Both the position numbers and the translations under genes were made by a program. Shown piece by piece: positions 46,176 through 56,399 of a DNA stretch of 64,000 nt (within the stretch, counting starts at the first letter, position 1; each line of letters opens with the position of its first letter). This DNA comes from Pseudomonas sp. SORT22 (GTDB lineage Bacteria; Pseudomonadota; Gammaproteobacteria; Pseudomonadales; Pseudomonadaceae). The stretch covers positions 5,704,501 to 5,768,500 of the forward strand of contig NZ_CP071007.1 of assembly GCF_018417635.1 (NCBI RefSeq), in the 5' to 3' direction. The notes beneath the pieces were generated by a model that was given only the letters and a program-made list of their open reading frames with translations, did no database searches and had not been told where the DNA came from.

Positions 46176-46577
46176 TCAGCGGGCGGTGATCACCGACAAC
46201 TTGGTGATACCGGCACGTTCGATCGAGGCCATGGCGCGCGCCACCTCCCCATAATTAACGCCATCGTCGGCCTGCAGCTGTACGCGCAGTTCCGGGTCTT
46301 TGGCCTTGGCCGCCTGCAGGTTGGTTTCCAGCAGATCCGGCTGGATCTCGTCCTTGTTGATAAACAGCTTGCCGCCGCCGTCGATGCTCACCACCAGCGG
46401 ATCCTTCTGTTCCACCGGAGCCACGGCCTCGGTCTTGGGCAAGTTGATCGGGATGGCGTTGGTCAGCAGTGGCGCGGTGACGATGAACACCACCAGCAGC
46501 ACCAGCATCACGTCCACCAGCGGCGTCACGTTGATCTCGCTGAGTACTTCGTCACTGTCCTGGGTCGAGAAGGCCAT
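46176..46577 (-). CDS. exbD: ExbD/TolR-family biopolymer transport protein
   Basis: A 133-residue protein with one N-terminal membrane helix carrying the proton-path aspartate (INVTPLVDVMLVLLVVFIV, D22-region) and a periplasmic domain. It forms the TonB energising motor with ExbB, whose stop lies one base upstream of this gene. Dedicated to the receptor upstream, judged by position. Confidence 0.93.
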   Translation of the reverse strand: MAFSTQDSDEVLSEINVTPLVDVMLVLLVVFIVTAPLLTNAIPINLPKTEAVAPVEQKDPLVVSIDGGGKLFINKDEIQPDLLETNLQAAKAKDPELRVQLQADDGVNYGEVARAMASIERAGITKLSVITAR

Positions 46578-46578
46578 A

Positions 46579-47307
46579 TCAGGATGCCTCCTTCACTTTC
46601 TGGGTGTGCTGGCCAGCGGCGGCCTTGTAGGCAGTCGGGTGCACCAGTACCCGGAACGCGCTCTTCTGCGCCAGGCTGTAGAAGTCGTGGGCAAAGTCAT
46701 CGAGGTCGGCGGCGGTCAGCTTCAGGCGGCGCAGGAAGTAGTTGTAGACCAGCACCGCCGGCACCGCGACGGCAATACCGACACCGGTGGCGACCAGCGC
46801 CGCACCGATCGGCCCGGCCACGGTTTCCAGGCTCGCCGAACCTGCGGCGCTGATGCCCTTGAGCGCTTCCATGATGCCCCAGACGGTGCCGAACAGGCCG
46901 ATGAAGGGCGAGGTGCTGCCGATACTGGCGACTACCGCCAGGCCGGTTTCCAGCGAGCGACGCTCACGCACGATCTGCTGGCGAAGGGCACGTTCGAGGC
47001 GGTCCTGATGGTTGATCGCCTGGCTCAGGTCGCTGGCTTGCTGGCCTGGCTCGCCGACCGCGATAGCGGCGTAACCGGCCTGGGCGACCCGGGCTGCGGC
47101 ACCGGGTTGCGCATGGCTGAGCTCGGCAGCGGAATCCAGGCTTGAAGCCGCCCAGAATTGTTTGTGAAAGCGTTTGTCCTGGTTCTTCAGGCGCACGAAC
47201 TGCACGCCCTTGACCAGGGCCAGGCCCCAGGTGACGACGGAGAAGCCCACCAGCAGCCAGATCACCGCGCTTTCGATGGATTCGAGGGGGGATGCCAATA
47301 CAGTCAT
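46579..47307 (-). CDS. exbB: ExbB/TolQ-family motor protein
   Basis: A 242-residue MotA/TolQ/ExbB protein with three membrane helices: an N-terminal one (about 15-38) and a pair (about 125-150 and 165-190) containing STSPFIGLFGTVWGIM and GIAVAVPAVLVYNYF. The ATG at 47307 was chosen over an upstream TTG. It couples proton flow to TonB. It follows tonB by 28 bp. Confidence 0.93.
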   Translation of the reverse strand: MTVLASPLESIESAVIWLLVGFSVVTWGLALVKGVQFVRLKNQDKRFHKQFWAASSLDSAAELSHAQPGAAARVAQAGYAAIAVGEPGQQASDLSQAINHQDRLERALRQQIVRERRSLETGLAVVASIGSTSPFIGLFGTVWGIMEALKGISAAGSASLETVAGPIGAALVATGVGIAVAVPAVLVYNYFLRRLKLTAADLDDFAHDFYSLAQKSAFRVLVHPTAYKAAAGQHTQKVKEAS

Positions 47308-47335
47308 GATCAATACTCTCTTCTGTTAGCGCGAA

Positions 47336-48136
47336 TTAGCGGATCTTGAAGTCGATGGGTACGCTGACCCAGCCGTCCTGGGCCACGTCGCCCTGCTTGG
47401 CCGGGACGAAGCTCCAACGCTTGACCGCAGCCAGGGCGGCGTCGTCGAGCTGCTGGCGGCCACTGCTTTTCTGAATCTGGATGTCACCCGGCTTGCCGCT
47501 GGCCAGTACCCGCACCCGCAACAACACCGTGCCTTCCCAGCCGCGACGCTGGGCCAGCGACGGGTACTCCGGCGCCGGGTTCTTCAGGTACGCGGCGTTG
47601 GCCGAAGCCGGGGTCACCGGCGCTGGTGCCGGCGGAGCCGGGGGCGCTGGTGGTGCTGCCGGTTGTGGCGGTACGGGCGGTTGCTCGACCGCCTTGGGCG
47701 CAGGCTTGGGTACCGGTTTAGGCACAGGTTTCGGCTTGGGCTTGGGTACCGGCTTGGGCGCAGGTTTGGCGGCCAGCTCATCAACCACCGGTGGCGGCGG
47801 CTCGACCACTGCCGGTGGCGGTGGCGGAGGCGGCTCGACGGCCGGCGGCGCTGGCTGGGAAAACTCGATGGTCATCGGCGGGATTTCCGGCGGCACCACC
47901 GGCAACACCGGGGTCGGCGCCTGGCTCACCCAGTACGCCAGCGCACCGTGCAAGGCCAGGGCAAACACCCCGAGCAGAATCTTCTCCCGACGGCTCAGCG
48001 CGCTTTTCGGCGTGCTTTGCAGACGCAACTGCGCCAGCGGCAACCGCAGCGGGCGACCGAGGTCGACCAGCTCGCCGCTCGGCGACTGGCGCCAAAGCAC
48101 ATCGTGAGCACTGGCGGCGGTCTGGACATTACCCAT
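47336..48136 (-). CDS. tonB: TonB energy transducer
   Basis: A 266-residue TonB. It has a cytoplasmic N-terminal extension of about 50 residues, a membrane helix (about 52-70), a proline-rich spacer with KPxPKP repeats (about 95-160) and the C-terminal domain with NPAPEYPSLAQRRGWEGTVLLRVRV. The final ..VSVPIDFKIR strand is typical. The operon order tonB-exbB-exbD next to a receptor gene indicates a private energising complex rather than the cell's general one. Confidence 0.93.
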   Translation of the reverse strand: MGNVQTAASAHDVLWRQSPSGELVDLGRPLRLPLAQLRLQSTPKSALSRREKILLGVFALALHGALAYWVSQAPTPVLPVVPPEIPPMTIEFSQPAPPAVEPPPPPPPAVVEPPPPVVDELAAKPAPKPVPKPKPKPVPKPVPKPAPKAVEQPPVPPQPAAPPAPPAPPAPAPVTPASANAAYLKNPAPEYPSLAQRRGWEGTVLLRVRVLASGKPGDIQIQKSSGRQQLDDAALAAVKRWSFVPAKQGDVAQDGWVSVPIDFKIR

Positions 48137-48213
48137 TGATCAACTCCTGGGACGTGAGTGCGTTTCGTCGAAGGCAGGTCAATTGCCTTCGCTGGGGTGG
48201 ATCATCAACTTCT

Positions 48214-48275
48214 GTTACTTATGTCTTAAAGTAATTTTTAAAGTTATGGATAGAACCAAAACACATATATAAATG
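48214..48275. promoter_or_regulatory. AT-rich promoter region of tonB-exbB-exbD
   Basis: About 62 bp of AT-rich DNA with two direct TTAAAG copies (48226-48231 and 48238-48243), one helical turn apart, between the TonB-receptor stop and tonB. It suggests tonB has its own, possibly sulfur-regulated promoter. Confidence 0.4.
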
Positions 48276-48383
48276 AGCCGAACCGCTCTAAGCCGCGCCC
48301 TTCAAGGGCTGGCGCCAACGCCCTGAAACGCCATGCCTGCAGGGCATGAAAAATATTCGCCAAAGGCATCGAAAAACACCGTT

Positions 48384-50726
48384 TCAGAAGTCGTAGCGGC
48401 CGGTCACACCCAAGGTCCGCGGGGTGCCGAGCAAGCCTTCATAACCGCCGTTGGCCGCGCTCCAGAGGGTGGTGTAGTAGGTTTTGTCGAAAGCGTTCTT
48501 CAGCCACAGCGAGACATCCCACTGGCCCAGGCCAAGGTCGCCACGCAAGCCGGTGGAGAGGTTGACCACGGCGTAGCTGGGGATCTGCGCGAAGTCCGAG
48601 TCCTCGACCGTGCCCACCGCCTTGGAGCGGAACGCGTAACTGGCGGTGACGTAAGGTTGCAGGCCGTTGTCCAGATCCCACTGGTACTGGCCGTTGGCGT
48701 TGGCGATCCATTTCGACGCGCCGACTACCTGGTGGCCACTGAGGTCGCAGGCCGCCGGCGCCCCCGGTTGCAGAGCGACTTCCGGGGCGCACGGGGCGTC
48801 CTTGTAAGACAGATACCGCACGTCGTTGTAGGAGCCGTTGATGTTCAGGGTCAGGCCACGTACCGGGATCAGCGTGCTTTCCAGCTCCACCCCGCGTGAG
48901 CGCACGGAGCCGGCATTGGTCAGGTACTGCACGCGGTTGGCGTCGTCGTAGGCGTTGGTCTGGTAGCCGTGCACCTCGGTCCAGAACAGGTTGGCGTTGA
49001 GCTGCAGGCGACGGTCCCAGAGGGTGCTCTTCAAGCCCAGTTCGGCGTTGTTGGCGCGCTCGGTGCCGATCAGCAGCGAATCGGCGCCGGCAACCGGGGC
49101 GGTACCGACCGCCAGGTTGACGCCACCAGACTTCTCGCCGTGGGACAAGGTGGCGTAGCCAAGCAGGTCATCGCTGAAGCGATAACTCAGGTTGAGCAAG
49201 CCCGAAGGGCTGGTGCTGTACTGGTTGAGGTCGCCCGATTCATAGGCACCCACCCGACCCTGGCGCGCAGTTGCCGCAGCGCCTGCAACCGCCGCACCAC
49301 CGACGGCCGCGGCGCGATCGACCCAGGCGCTTTTCTCCTCATAGGTGCCGCGTACCCCGGCGGTGAAATCCAGGCGCTCGGTCAGGTGCCAGGTGCCCTG
49401 GGCGAACAGGGCAAAGCTGTCAGTCTTGATATGGCCCTTGCCGACGCTGCTGACATTGGCCAGAGCCCCGGCTGGCGTACCGTTCCAGATATCCGCCTGG
49501 GGCCCGTAATGGACGAAGGATTTGTTGTCCAGGTCGGAGCCGAAGTAATAGGCACCCAGTACATAGTCGAAGAAGCCGCCGGTTGGCGAGGCCAGGCGAA
49601 ATTCCTGCGAGTACTGTTTATCACGCACCGACACCCCGGCGTTGTAGGCCGCCGGCACGTTCAGGCCATCATCGTTGCGCGGGGTGAAGTCCCACCAGCG
49701 GTAGGCGCTTACCGAGGTCAGGGTGAAGTCGTTGTCCAGGGTCCAGTTGGCTTCCAGGGAAGTCCCGCCCTGGAACACCGTGACCTGCTGATCGTCATCG
49801 AGGTTGACCTTGCGCTTGCTGCCATCGACCAGCGTCGCCCCGGCCGCCTGGGCCCGCGCTTCATAGCGGTTGACGCCATTGATGGTCGGCCCGGTGCTGT
49901 ACAGCAGGCGAGTGCCGGCGCTGGAATCTTCTTCGTTGTAGTCGCCGATCCAGCGCAGGTTGAACTGCTCGTTGGGCTTGTACAGCAGCTGGCCGCGAAA
50001 GCCCTGGCGCGAACCGCCGTTGAGGGTATGGCCGTCGAATTCGTTCTTGATGTCGCCATCGTTGCGCGTTCGGTAGGCCGAAATGCGCCCGGCCAGGGTC
50101 TCGCTCAAGGGCCCGGACAGGGTGCCCTTGGTCTGCAAGTAGCCATCCTCGCCCACCGAGGTTTCGATGCTGCGCTCGGGGGTGAAGCTCGGCGCACGGG
50201 TGCTGATGTTGATCACCCCGGCGGTGGTGTTCTTGCCAAACAGCGTGCCCTGCGGGCCGCGCAGCACTTCCAGTTGCTCGATGTCCATGAGGTCGAACAC
50301 GGCCATGCCCGGGCGGCCGAGGTAGACGTTGTCCAGGTACAGGCCGACGCTGCCTTCCAGGCCGTCGCTGGCCGGGTTGTTGCCCAGGCCGCGAATCGAC
50401 ACGCTGGACTGGCGCGCGTGCATATAGGCGACGTTGACGCTGGGCACCAGCTGCTGCAGGTCCTGAATGCGATACACCCGCTGGCTTTCCAGGGCCTGGC
50501 CGTCAAGCACGCTGATCGGCGTTGGCACATCCTGGGCGCTCTCTTCGCGGCGCCGGGCGGTGACGGTGACGGTCTTGAGCTGGCTGTCGCTGGCCTTGAC
50601 CTCAGGCTTTGCCGAGTCGGCGGCCTGAGCCGGCAACCAGTGCGCGCTGCCGGCCAGCAGCAAGGCCAGGGGCAGGCGCTGGAGCCGCCGTGAAGACAAG
50701 GGTGCAGCGCGAAGGGTCGGGCTCAT
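48384..50726 (-). CDS. TonB-dependent outer-membrane receptor (sulfur-source type, inferred)
   Basis: A 780-residue receptor: signal peptide about residues 1-35 (HWLPAQA/ADSAK), TonB box-like KTVTVTARR (about 52-60), plug domain (about 65-190, with RIQDLQQLVPSVNV and GLGNNPASDGLEG) and a beta-barrel ending in GRYDF with the terminal aromatic. AGGAG precedes the ATG. It lies upstream of tonB-exbB-exbD and is divergent from a LysR gene that is followed by a sulfatase-type hydrolase, much like the SftP/SftR sulfate-ester system of P. putida S-313. The ligand is inferred, not shown. Confidence 0.9.
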   Translation of the reverse strand: MSPTLRAAPLSSRRLQRLPLALLLAGSAHWLPAQAADSAKPEVKASDSQLKTVTVTARRREESAQDVPTPISVLDGQALESQRVYRIQDLQQLVPSVNVAYMHARQSSVSIRGLGNNPASDGLEGSVGLYLDNVYLGRPGMAVFDLMDIEQLEVLRGPQGTLFGKNTTAGVINISTRAPSFTPERSIETSVGEDGYLQTKGTLSGPLSETLAGRISAYRTRNDGDIKNEFDGHTLNGGSRQGFRGQLLYKPNEQFNLRWIGDYNEEDSSAGTRLLYSTGPTINGVNRYEARAQAAGATLVDGSKRKVNLDDDQQVTVFQGGTSLEANWTLDNDFTLTSVSAYRWWDFTPRNDDGLNVPAAYNAGVSVRDKQYSQEFRLASPTGGFFDYVLGAYYFGSDLDNKSFVHYGPQADIWNGTPAGALANVSSVGKGHIKTDSFALFAQGTWHLTERLDFTAGVRGTYEEKSAWVDRAAAVGGAAVAGAAATARQGRVGAYESGDLNQYSTSPSGLLNLSYRFSDDLLGYATLSHGEKSGGVNLAVGTAPVAGADSLLIGTERANNAELGLKSTLWDRRLQLNANLFWTEVHGYQTNAYDDANRVQYLTNAGSVRSRGVELESTLIPVRGLTLNINGSYNDVRYLSYKDAPCAPEVALQPGAPAACDLSGHQVVGASKWIANANGQYQWDLDNGLQPYVTASYAFRSKAVGTVEDSDFAQIPSYAVVNLSTGLRGDLGLGQWDVSLWLKNAFDKTYYTTLWSAANGGYEGLLGTPRTLGVTGRYDF

Positions 50727-50740
50727 GGGCGGCTCCTGGC

Positions 50741-50763
50741 AAAGGAATTTATATTCCTTTAAG
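50741..50763. promoter_or_regulatory. Palindrome and ATTCCTTTAAG element before the TonB receptor
   Basis: AAAGGAAT and ATTCCTTT are perfect 8-bp inverted arms around TTAT; ATTCCTTTAAG ends at 50763. They begin an AT-rich stretch running to about 50815, about 15-90 bp upstream of the receptor start. Confidence 0.5.
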
Positions 50764-50835
50764 TTATTTATTTATGATTCGACATATATTTACTGCATAA
50801 GAGATTGCCTTTATAAGGAGTGCACCAGAGGCAGA

Positions 50836-50849
50836 GCAAATGCATTTGC
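50836..50849. promoter_or_regulatory. Candidate LysR-regulator binding site, receptor/lysR intergenic region
   Basis: GCAAATGCATTTGC is a perfect 14-bp palindrome 22 bp upstream of the lysR start. Its GCATTTGCC half (50842-50850) recurs, inverted, before the sulfatase gene at 51852-51860. Confidence 0.55.
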
Positions 50850-50870
50850 CCGATACTTTTTATGTGAAAA

Positions 50871-51821
50871 ATGCATATAGACCTGCGCCAACTCCGCCAC
50901 CTGATCGCCCTTGCCGAGCACCGCAGCTTCGTCGCCGCGGCGACCGCGGTGAACCTCTCGCAATCGGCCTTCAGCCGCAGCATCCAGGCCCTGGAGCACA
51001 GCGCCGGCTGCCAGTTGGTGGACCGCTCACACAAAGAACTGCCACCGACCAAGCAGGGCCTGGTGGTGCTCGAACACGCGCGCCGGCTGATCAGCGGCGC
51101 GCGCCAGTTGAGCAACGAGATCAGCCAGTTCAATGGCCTGGAAGCCGGCGAGCTGCGCTTCGGCTGCGGCCCGGCGCCCGCCGCGGGCCTGGTGCCACGG
51201 GCGATTGGCGGCTTCATCGGCCGCTACCCCAAGGCGCGGGTGCAGTTTCAGGTCGATGACTGGCAGAGCCTGAACAAGCGCCTGCTGGCCGAGGAGTTCG
51301 AATTCTTCGTCGCCGACACCCGCAGCTTCGAGGCCGACCCGCAATACCAGACCCTGCGCCTGCGGCCTCGACGCTGGCATTTTTGCTGCCGCGCCGGGCA
51401 CCCGCTGGCGGCGCTATCGAGCGTCAGCGCCGAGCAACTGTTGCACTACCCCTTGGCCGTCACCCTGCGCCCACCCAACCTGCGCAAGGTGATCGCCGAC
51501 CTCAGCGGCCGCCCGGATTTCGTCGCCAACGTCGAGTGCGAGAACAGCTACAGCCTGCTTGGGGTGGTGCTCAGTTCCGATGCCATCGGCATCTGCGGCG
51601 CCTACAGCGACGCCCTGCACAACGCCAACGGCAAACTGGTGCGGCTGAGCATCGATGGCCTGGCGGACGACTGCGAAGAGCTCTACACCCGCTACGGCAT
51701 CGTCAGCCAGGCGCGCCTGCGCCTGTCGCCGCTGGCCGAGGCGATGATCGAACAGATCATCCTCACTGATCAGGCCGACCGCGCCCTCGACGCCTGCAAC
51801 CTGGAGCAACTGGCGATCTGA
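50871..51821 (+). CDS. LysR-family regulator of the TonB receptor/sulfatase locus
   Basis: A 316-residue LTTR: winged HTH at residues 1-60 (LRQLRHLIALAEHRSFVAAATAVNLSQSAFSRSI) and an effector domain with many hydrophobic strands. It is divergent from the receptor and 100 bp before the sulfatase gene, the usual placement for a local activator. A matching palindromic site upstream of each side supports this. The effector is unknown. Confidence 0.88.
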   Translation: MHIDLRQLRHLIALAEHRSFVAAATAVNLSQSAFSRSIQALEHSAGCQLVDRSHKELPPTKQGLVVLEHARRLISGARQLSNEISQFNGLEAGELRFGCGPAPAAGLVPRAIGGFIGRYPKARVQFQVDDWQSLNKRLLAEEFEFFVADTRSFEADPQYQTLRLRPRRWHFCCRAGHPLAALSSVSAEQLLHYPLAVTLRPPNLRKVIADLSGRPDFVANVECENSYSLLGVVLSSDAIGICGAYSDALHNANGKLVRLSIDGLADDCEELYTRYGIVSQARLRLSPLAEAMIEQIILTDQADRALDACNLEQLAI

Positions 51822-51845
51822 GCCATTGCGCAAAACGCATCGACT

Positions 51846-51860
51846 GCATTCGGCAAATGC
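51846..51860. promoter_or_regulatory. Second candidate LysR-regulator site, upstream of the sulfatase gene
   Basis: GCATTCGGCAAATGC is an imperfect dyad; its GGCAAATGC is the exact complement of the GCATTTGCC in the lysR upstream site. It ends 61 bp before the sulfatase start. Confidence 0.5.
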
Positions 51861-51921
51861 GCTTGTGATACGCGCCCCGGGCGGCGAAAACAGTCAACTG
51901 AAATCTGCCCAGGTGACTGCC

Positions 51922-53523
51922 ATGCCCCACCCCACTGCCGTGCGCAACGTGCTGTACATCATGTGCGACCAACTGCGTCGCGATTACCTCTCGTGCTATG
52001 GCCACCGCCATCTGCACACGCCGAACATCGACCGCCTGGCCGCCGCCGGGGTGCGCTTCAGCCGCGCCTACACCCAGGGCACCATCTGCGGCCCGTCGCG
52101 GATGTCGGCCTACACCGGGCGTTATGTCAGCAGCCACCAGGTGGCCTGGAACGGCGTGCCGCTGCCGCTGGATGAACTGACCCTCGGTGACTACCTGCGC
52201 CCTGCCGGCATCCGCACCGCGCTGGTGGGCAAGACCCACGCCACGCCGAACCAGGAGGCCTTGCAACAGCTGGCCATCGACCCGCTGATGGCCGAGCAGC
52301 TCAACGAGGTGGGGTTCGAACCGGTTGCCCGCCACGATGGCATCTTCCCCGACGACCCGCTGTTCGCCGACAAGCGCGAAAGCGCGCCCTACACCCGCTA
52401 CCTGCGCGACCACGGCTTTACCGGCGACAACCCCTGGCACAGCTGGGCCAATGCCGCCGCAGGCGAAAACGGTGAAATTCTCAGCGGCTGGCACATGCGC
52501 AACGCCGACCTGCCCACGCGCCTGCCCGAGCAGCACTCCGAGACGGTCTACAGCACCGACCGCGCCATCGACTTCATCCAGGCCCAGGGCGAGCAGCCCT
52601 GGTGCCTGCACCTGTCGTACATCAAGCCGCACTGGCCCTACATCGCCCCGGCGCCTTACCACGCGCTTTACAACGCCAGCCAGGTGCAGGCGCCGATAGC
52701 TGTTCAGCCAGGCAACGACCATCCGGTGTATGTCGCGTTCCGCCAGCACCAGGAAAGCCTCAACTTCTCTCGCGAAGAAGTGCGCCTGAAAGTGATCCCC
52801 ACCTACATGGGCCTGATCAAACAGATCGACGACCAGCTCGGGCGCCTGTTCGATGTGCTGCAAAGCAATGGCCGCTGGGACGACACCCTGATCGTGTTCA
52901 CCAGTGATCACGGTGATTTTCTCGGCGACCATGGCCTGGGCGAAAAGGAGTTTTTGCTAGAGCCTGCGGTGGGCGTACCGCTGATTGTGCGTGATCCACG
53001 GGCGGCGGCGGATGTCAGCCGCGGCACGGTGGATGAGCGATTGGTTGAGACCATCGATGCGCTGCCGACCTTCCTCGACGTGCTGGGGTTGCCGAGTGCC
53101 GAGCATCGGCTGGAGGGGCGTTCGCTGATTCCGCTGTTGCATGGCACCGCCAGCGCCTGGCGCAGCTATGCCATCGCCGAATACGACTACGCCTTCCAGG
53201 CCCCGGCCCGCGAGCGCCTGGGCCAGCCGATCGACCGTTGCCGGATGACCATGGTGCGCAGCGAGCGCTGGAAGTACCTGGCCTATGACGGCTTTCGCGC
53301 ACAGCTATTCGACCTGCTCAACGACCCGCAAGAGCTGCACGACCTGGGTGCGGACCCGGCCTATGCCAGCGTGCGCGAGGCCCACCAGGGTTATCTGTTC
53401 GAATGGCTCAGGAGCTTGAAGCGGCGGACCACCATCAGCCATGCCGAGATCGAGCGGCGTGGGCAATGGTTTCGCTATGGCGAACCGCGCGAGGACAGCG
53501 TGGTGAAGATCGGGGTGTGGTAG
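51922..53523 (+). CDS. Sulfatase-like hydrolase / phosphonate monoester hydrolase family (formylglycine type)
   Basis: A 533-residue alkaline-phosphatase-superfamily enzyme. C56 in ICGPSRMSAYTGR is the CxPxR site converted to formylglycine; metal ligands are at D16 (MCDQLRRDY) and in FTSDHGDFLGDHG (about residues 330-343). The CGPSR form and the single-chain length fit both type I sulfatases and the PMH subgroup, which hydrolyses phosphonate and phosphate diesters and sulfate esters. No signal peptide, so cytoplasmic. AGGTGA precedes the ATG at 51922. The gene context (LysR, TonB receptor, cys genes) favours use as a sulfatase. Confidence 0.87.
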   Translation: MPHPTAVRNVLYIMCDQLRRDYLSCYGHRHLHTPNIDRLAAAGVRFSRAYTQGTICGPSRMSAYTGRYVSSHQVAWNGVPLPLDELTLGDYLRPAGIRTALVGKTHATPNQEALQQLAIDPLMAEQLNEVGFEPVARHDGIFPDDPLFADKRESAPYTRYLRDHGFTGDNPWHSWANAAAGENGEILSGWHMRNADLPTRLPEQHSETVYSTDRAIDFIQAQGEQPWCLHLSYIKPHWPYIAPAPYHALYNASQVQAPIAVQPGNDHPVYVAFRQHQESLNFSREEVRLKVIPTYMGLIKQIDDQLGRLFDVLQSNGRWDDTLIVFTSDHGDFLGDHGLGEKEFLLEPAVGVPLIVRDPRAAADVSRGTVDERLVETIDALPTFLDVLGLPSAEHRLEGRSLIPLLHGTASAWRSYAIAEYDYAFQAPARERLGQPIDRCRMTMVRSERWKYLAYDGFRAQLFDLLNDPQELHDLGADPAYASVREAHQGYLFEWLRSLKRRTTISHAEIERRGQWFRYGEPREDSVVKIGVW

Positions 53524-53612
53524 GGGCTGCTTTGCAGCCCATCGCTGGCAAGCCAGCTCCCACAGGGTTCAGTGTATGCAGTACCTGTGGGAGCGGGCTT
53601 GACCCGCGATGA
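53524..53612. repeat. Hairpin and REP element between convergent sulfatase and cysA
   Basis: GGGGCTGCTTTGCAGCCC, ATCGCTGGCAAGCCAGC and a TGTGGGAGCGGGCTTGACCCGCGAT REP unit fill the 94-bp gap. Confidence 0.75.
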
Positions 53613-53617
53613 GGCCC

Positions 53618-54607
<990 letters not shown>

Positions 54608-54610
54608 GAA

Positions 54611-55483
54611 TTATTCCTCCGCCGCGTTATGGCGCAGACGGTTAATACGGGACTCGCTCCACTGCTTGAGCAGCAGGATGAAGAGCGCCAGGATCAGCAA
54701 CAGGCTGGCGACGCTGAAGGCCGCAACGTGGTTGTATTCGTTGTAGAGAATCTCGACGTGCAGCGGCAAGGTGTTGGTGACCCCGCGAATATGCCCGGAC
54801 ACCACCGACACCGCACCGAACTCGCCCATCGCCCGCGCGGTACACAGCACCACGCCGTAGATCAGGCCCCATTTGATGTTGGGCAGGGTCACGTGCCAGA
54901 ACATCTGCCAGCCGTTGGCGCCGAGCAGGCGCGCGGCCTCCTCTTCCTGGGTGCCCTGCTCCTGCATCAGCGGGATCAGTTCACGGGCCACGAACGGCAC
55001 GGTGACGAAGATGGTCGCCAGAACGATACCCGGCAAGGCGAAGACGATCTGGATGTCGTGATCCTGCAACCACGGCCCGAACAGGCCCTGGGCGCCGAAC
55101 ATCAACACATAGACCAGGCCCGCGATCACCGGCGACACCGAGAATGGCAGGTCGATCAGCGTGACCAGGATGCTCTTGCCACGGAAGTTGTATTTGCTCA
55201 CACACCAGGCAGCGCTGACCCCGAACACCAGGTTCAGCGGCACCGAGATGGCCACGGCGATCAGGGTCAGCTTCAACGCCGACAGGGCGTCGGGCTCGAA
55301 GATCGCCTCGAAGAACGTGCCCAGGCCCATTTTCAGGCCCTGGGACACCACGATCACCAGCGGCAGCAGCAGGAACAGGGCGAAGATCAACCAGCCAAGG
55401 CTGATCAGGATACGCCGGGAAGTGGCGCTGCCACGGCGGGCGGCATTGGCCGAAGCGGCCGCGCCAATAGAAGTCGCAGACAT
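54611..55483 (-). CDS. cysW: Sulfate/thiosulfate ABC importer permease CysW
   Basis: A 290-residue permease with six membrane helices; the loop [25 protein letters not shown] is the EAA motif and [15 protein letters not shown] is typical of CysW. I chose the ATG at 55483, which has AAGGAGG upstream, not the longer TTG. Its gene follows cysT by 14 bp. Confidence 0.95.
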   Translation of the reverse strand: MSATSIGAAASANAARRGSATSRRILISLGWLIFALFLLLPLVIVVSQGLKMGLGTFFEAIFEPDALSALKLTLIAVAISVPLNLVFGVSAAWCVSKYNFRGKSILVTLIDLPFSVSPVIAGLVYVLMFGAQGLFGPWLQDHDIQIVFALPGIVLATIFVTVPFVARELIPLMQEQGTQEEEAARLLGANGWQMFWHVTLPNIKWGLIYGVVLCTARAMGEFGAVSVVSGHIRGVTNTLPLHVEILYNEYNHVAAFSVASLLLILALFILLLKQWSESRINRLRHNAAEE

Positions 55484-55497
55484 GGACGTGGCCTCCT

Positions 55498-56316
55498 TCA
55501 AGGGGTTTCGATGCGCCGCTGCAGCAAGTTGATCAGCAGCAACAGGATGAAGGAAACCACCAGCATCAACACGCCGATGGCAGTGGCGCCGGTGTAGTCG
55601 TACTGGTCGAGCTTGACCATGATCAGCAGCGGCAGGATTTCGGTCTTCATCGGCATGTTGCCGGCAATGAAGATCACCGAACCGTACTCGCCAACGCCAC
55701 GGGCAAAGGCCAGGGCAAAACCGGTCAGCCAGGCCGGCAACAGCGCCGGCGCCAGCACGTAGCGGAACACCTGCAGCGGCTTGGCGCCCAGGCAGGCGGC
55801 GGCCTCTTCGACTTCACGGGGAATGTCAGCCAGCACCGGCTGCACCGTGCGCACCACGAACGGCAGGGTCACGAAAGTCAGCGCCAGGGTGATGCCCAAG
55901 GGGGTGTAGGCGATCTTGAAACCGAGGTCGGTGGCGAACTGGCCGACCAGGCCGGCTGGTGCGTACAGCGCGGTCAGGGCAATGCCGGCAACCGCAGTAG
56001 GCAGGGCGAACGGCAGGTCGATCATCGCATCGATGATCTTGCGCCCGGGAAAGGTGTAGCGCACCAGCACCCAGGCCAGCAGGGTGCCGATGATGCCGTT
56101 GATGATGGCAGCGTAGAGGGCAGTGCCGAAGCTCAGCTTCAGCGCCGCAAGCACCCGCGGGGCACTGACGATGGCCCAGAACTGCTCCCAGGTGAGCTGG
56201 GCGGCATGTATGAACATGGCGGCCAGCGGTATCAGCACAATCAGGCTGAGGTACACCAAGGTGTAGCCCAGCGTCAGCCCGAAGCCGGGTATGACGGGGG
56301 AAATACGACGTGACAT
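55498..56316 (-). CDS. cysT: Sulfate/thiosulfate ABC importer permease CysT
   Basis: A 272-residue six-helix permease (starts [20 protein letters not shown]), with [22 protein letters not shown] as EAA loop and [24 protein letters not shown]. Partner of CysW. A strong hairpin lies between this gene and sbp. Confidence 0.95.
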   Translation of the reverse strand: MSRRISPVIPGFGLTLGYTLVYLSLIVLIPLAAMFIHAAQLTWEQFWAIVSAPRVLAALKLSFGTALYAAIINGIIGTLLAWVLVRYTFPGRKIIDAMIDLPFALPTAVAGIALTALYAPAGLVGQFATDLGFKIAYTPLGITLALTFVTLPFVVRTVQPVLADIPREVEEAAACLGAKPLQVFRYVLAPALLPAWLTGFALAFARGVGEYGSVIFIAGNMPMKTEILPLLIMVKLDQYDYTGATAIGVLMLVVSFILLLLINLLQRRIETP

Positions 56317-56341
56317 AAAGGTCCCTGGTTGAACGCACGAA

Positions 56342-56361
56342 GCCCGGGACGAATCCCGGGC
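56342..56361 (-). other. Intercistronic UUCG stem-loop between sbp and cysT
   Basis: GCCCGGGA-CGAA-TCCCGGGC; on the coding strand the loop is UUCG on an 8-bp GC stem. No T tract follows, so it likely protects the sbp message end or reduces read-through to cysTWA rather than stopping transcription fully. Confidence 0.7.
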
Positions 56362-56399
56362 CCATGCTGGCTACTGAACGGCGATTATCCTGCCGGGCA

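Noticed and set aside
47700..47860. Tandem repeat DNA in tonB
   Set aside because: It encodes the ordinary proline/lysine-rich periplasmic spacer of TonB, so it is a protein feature and not a separate element.
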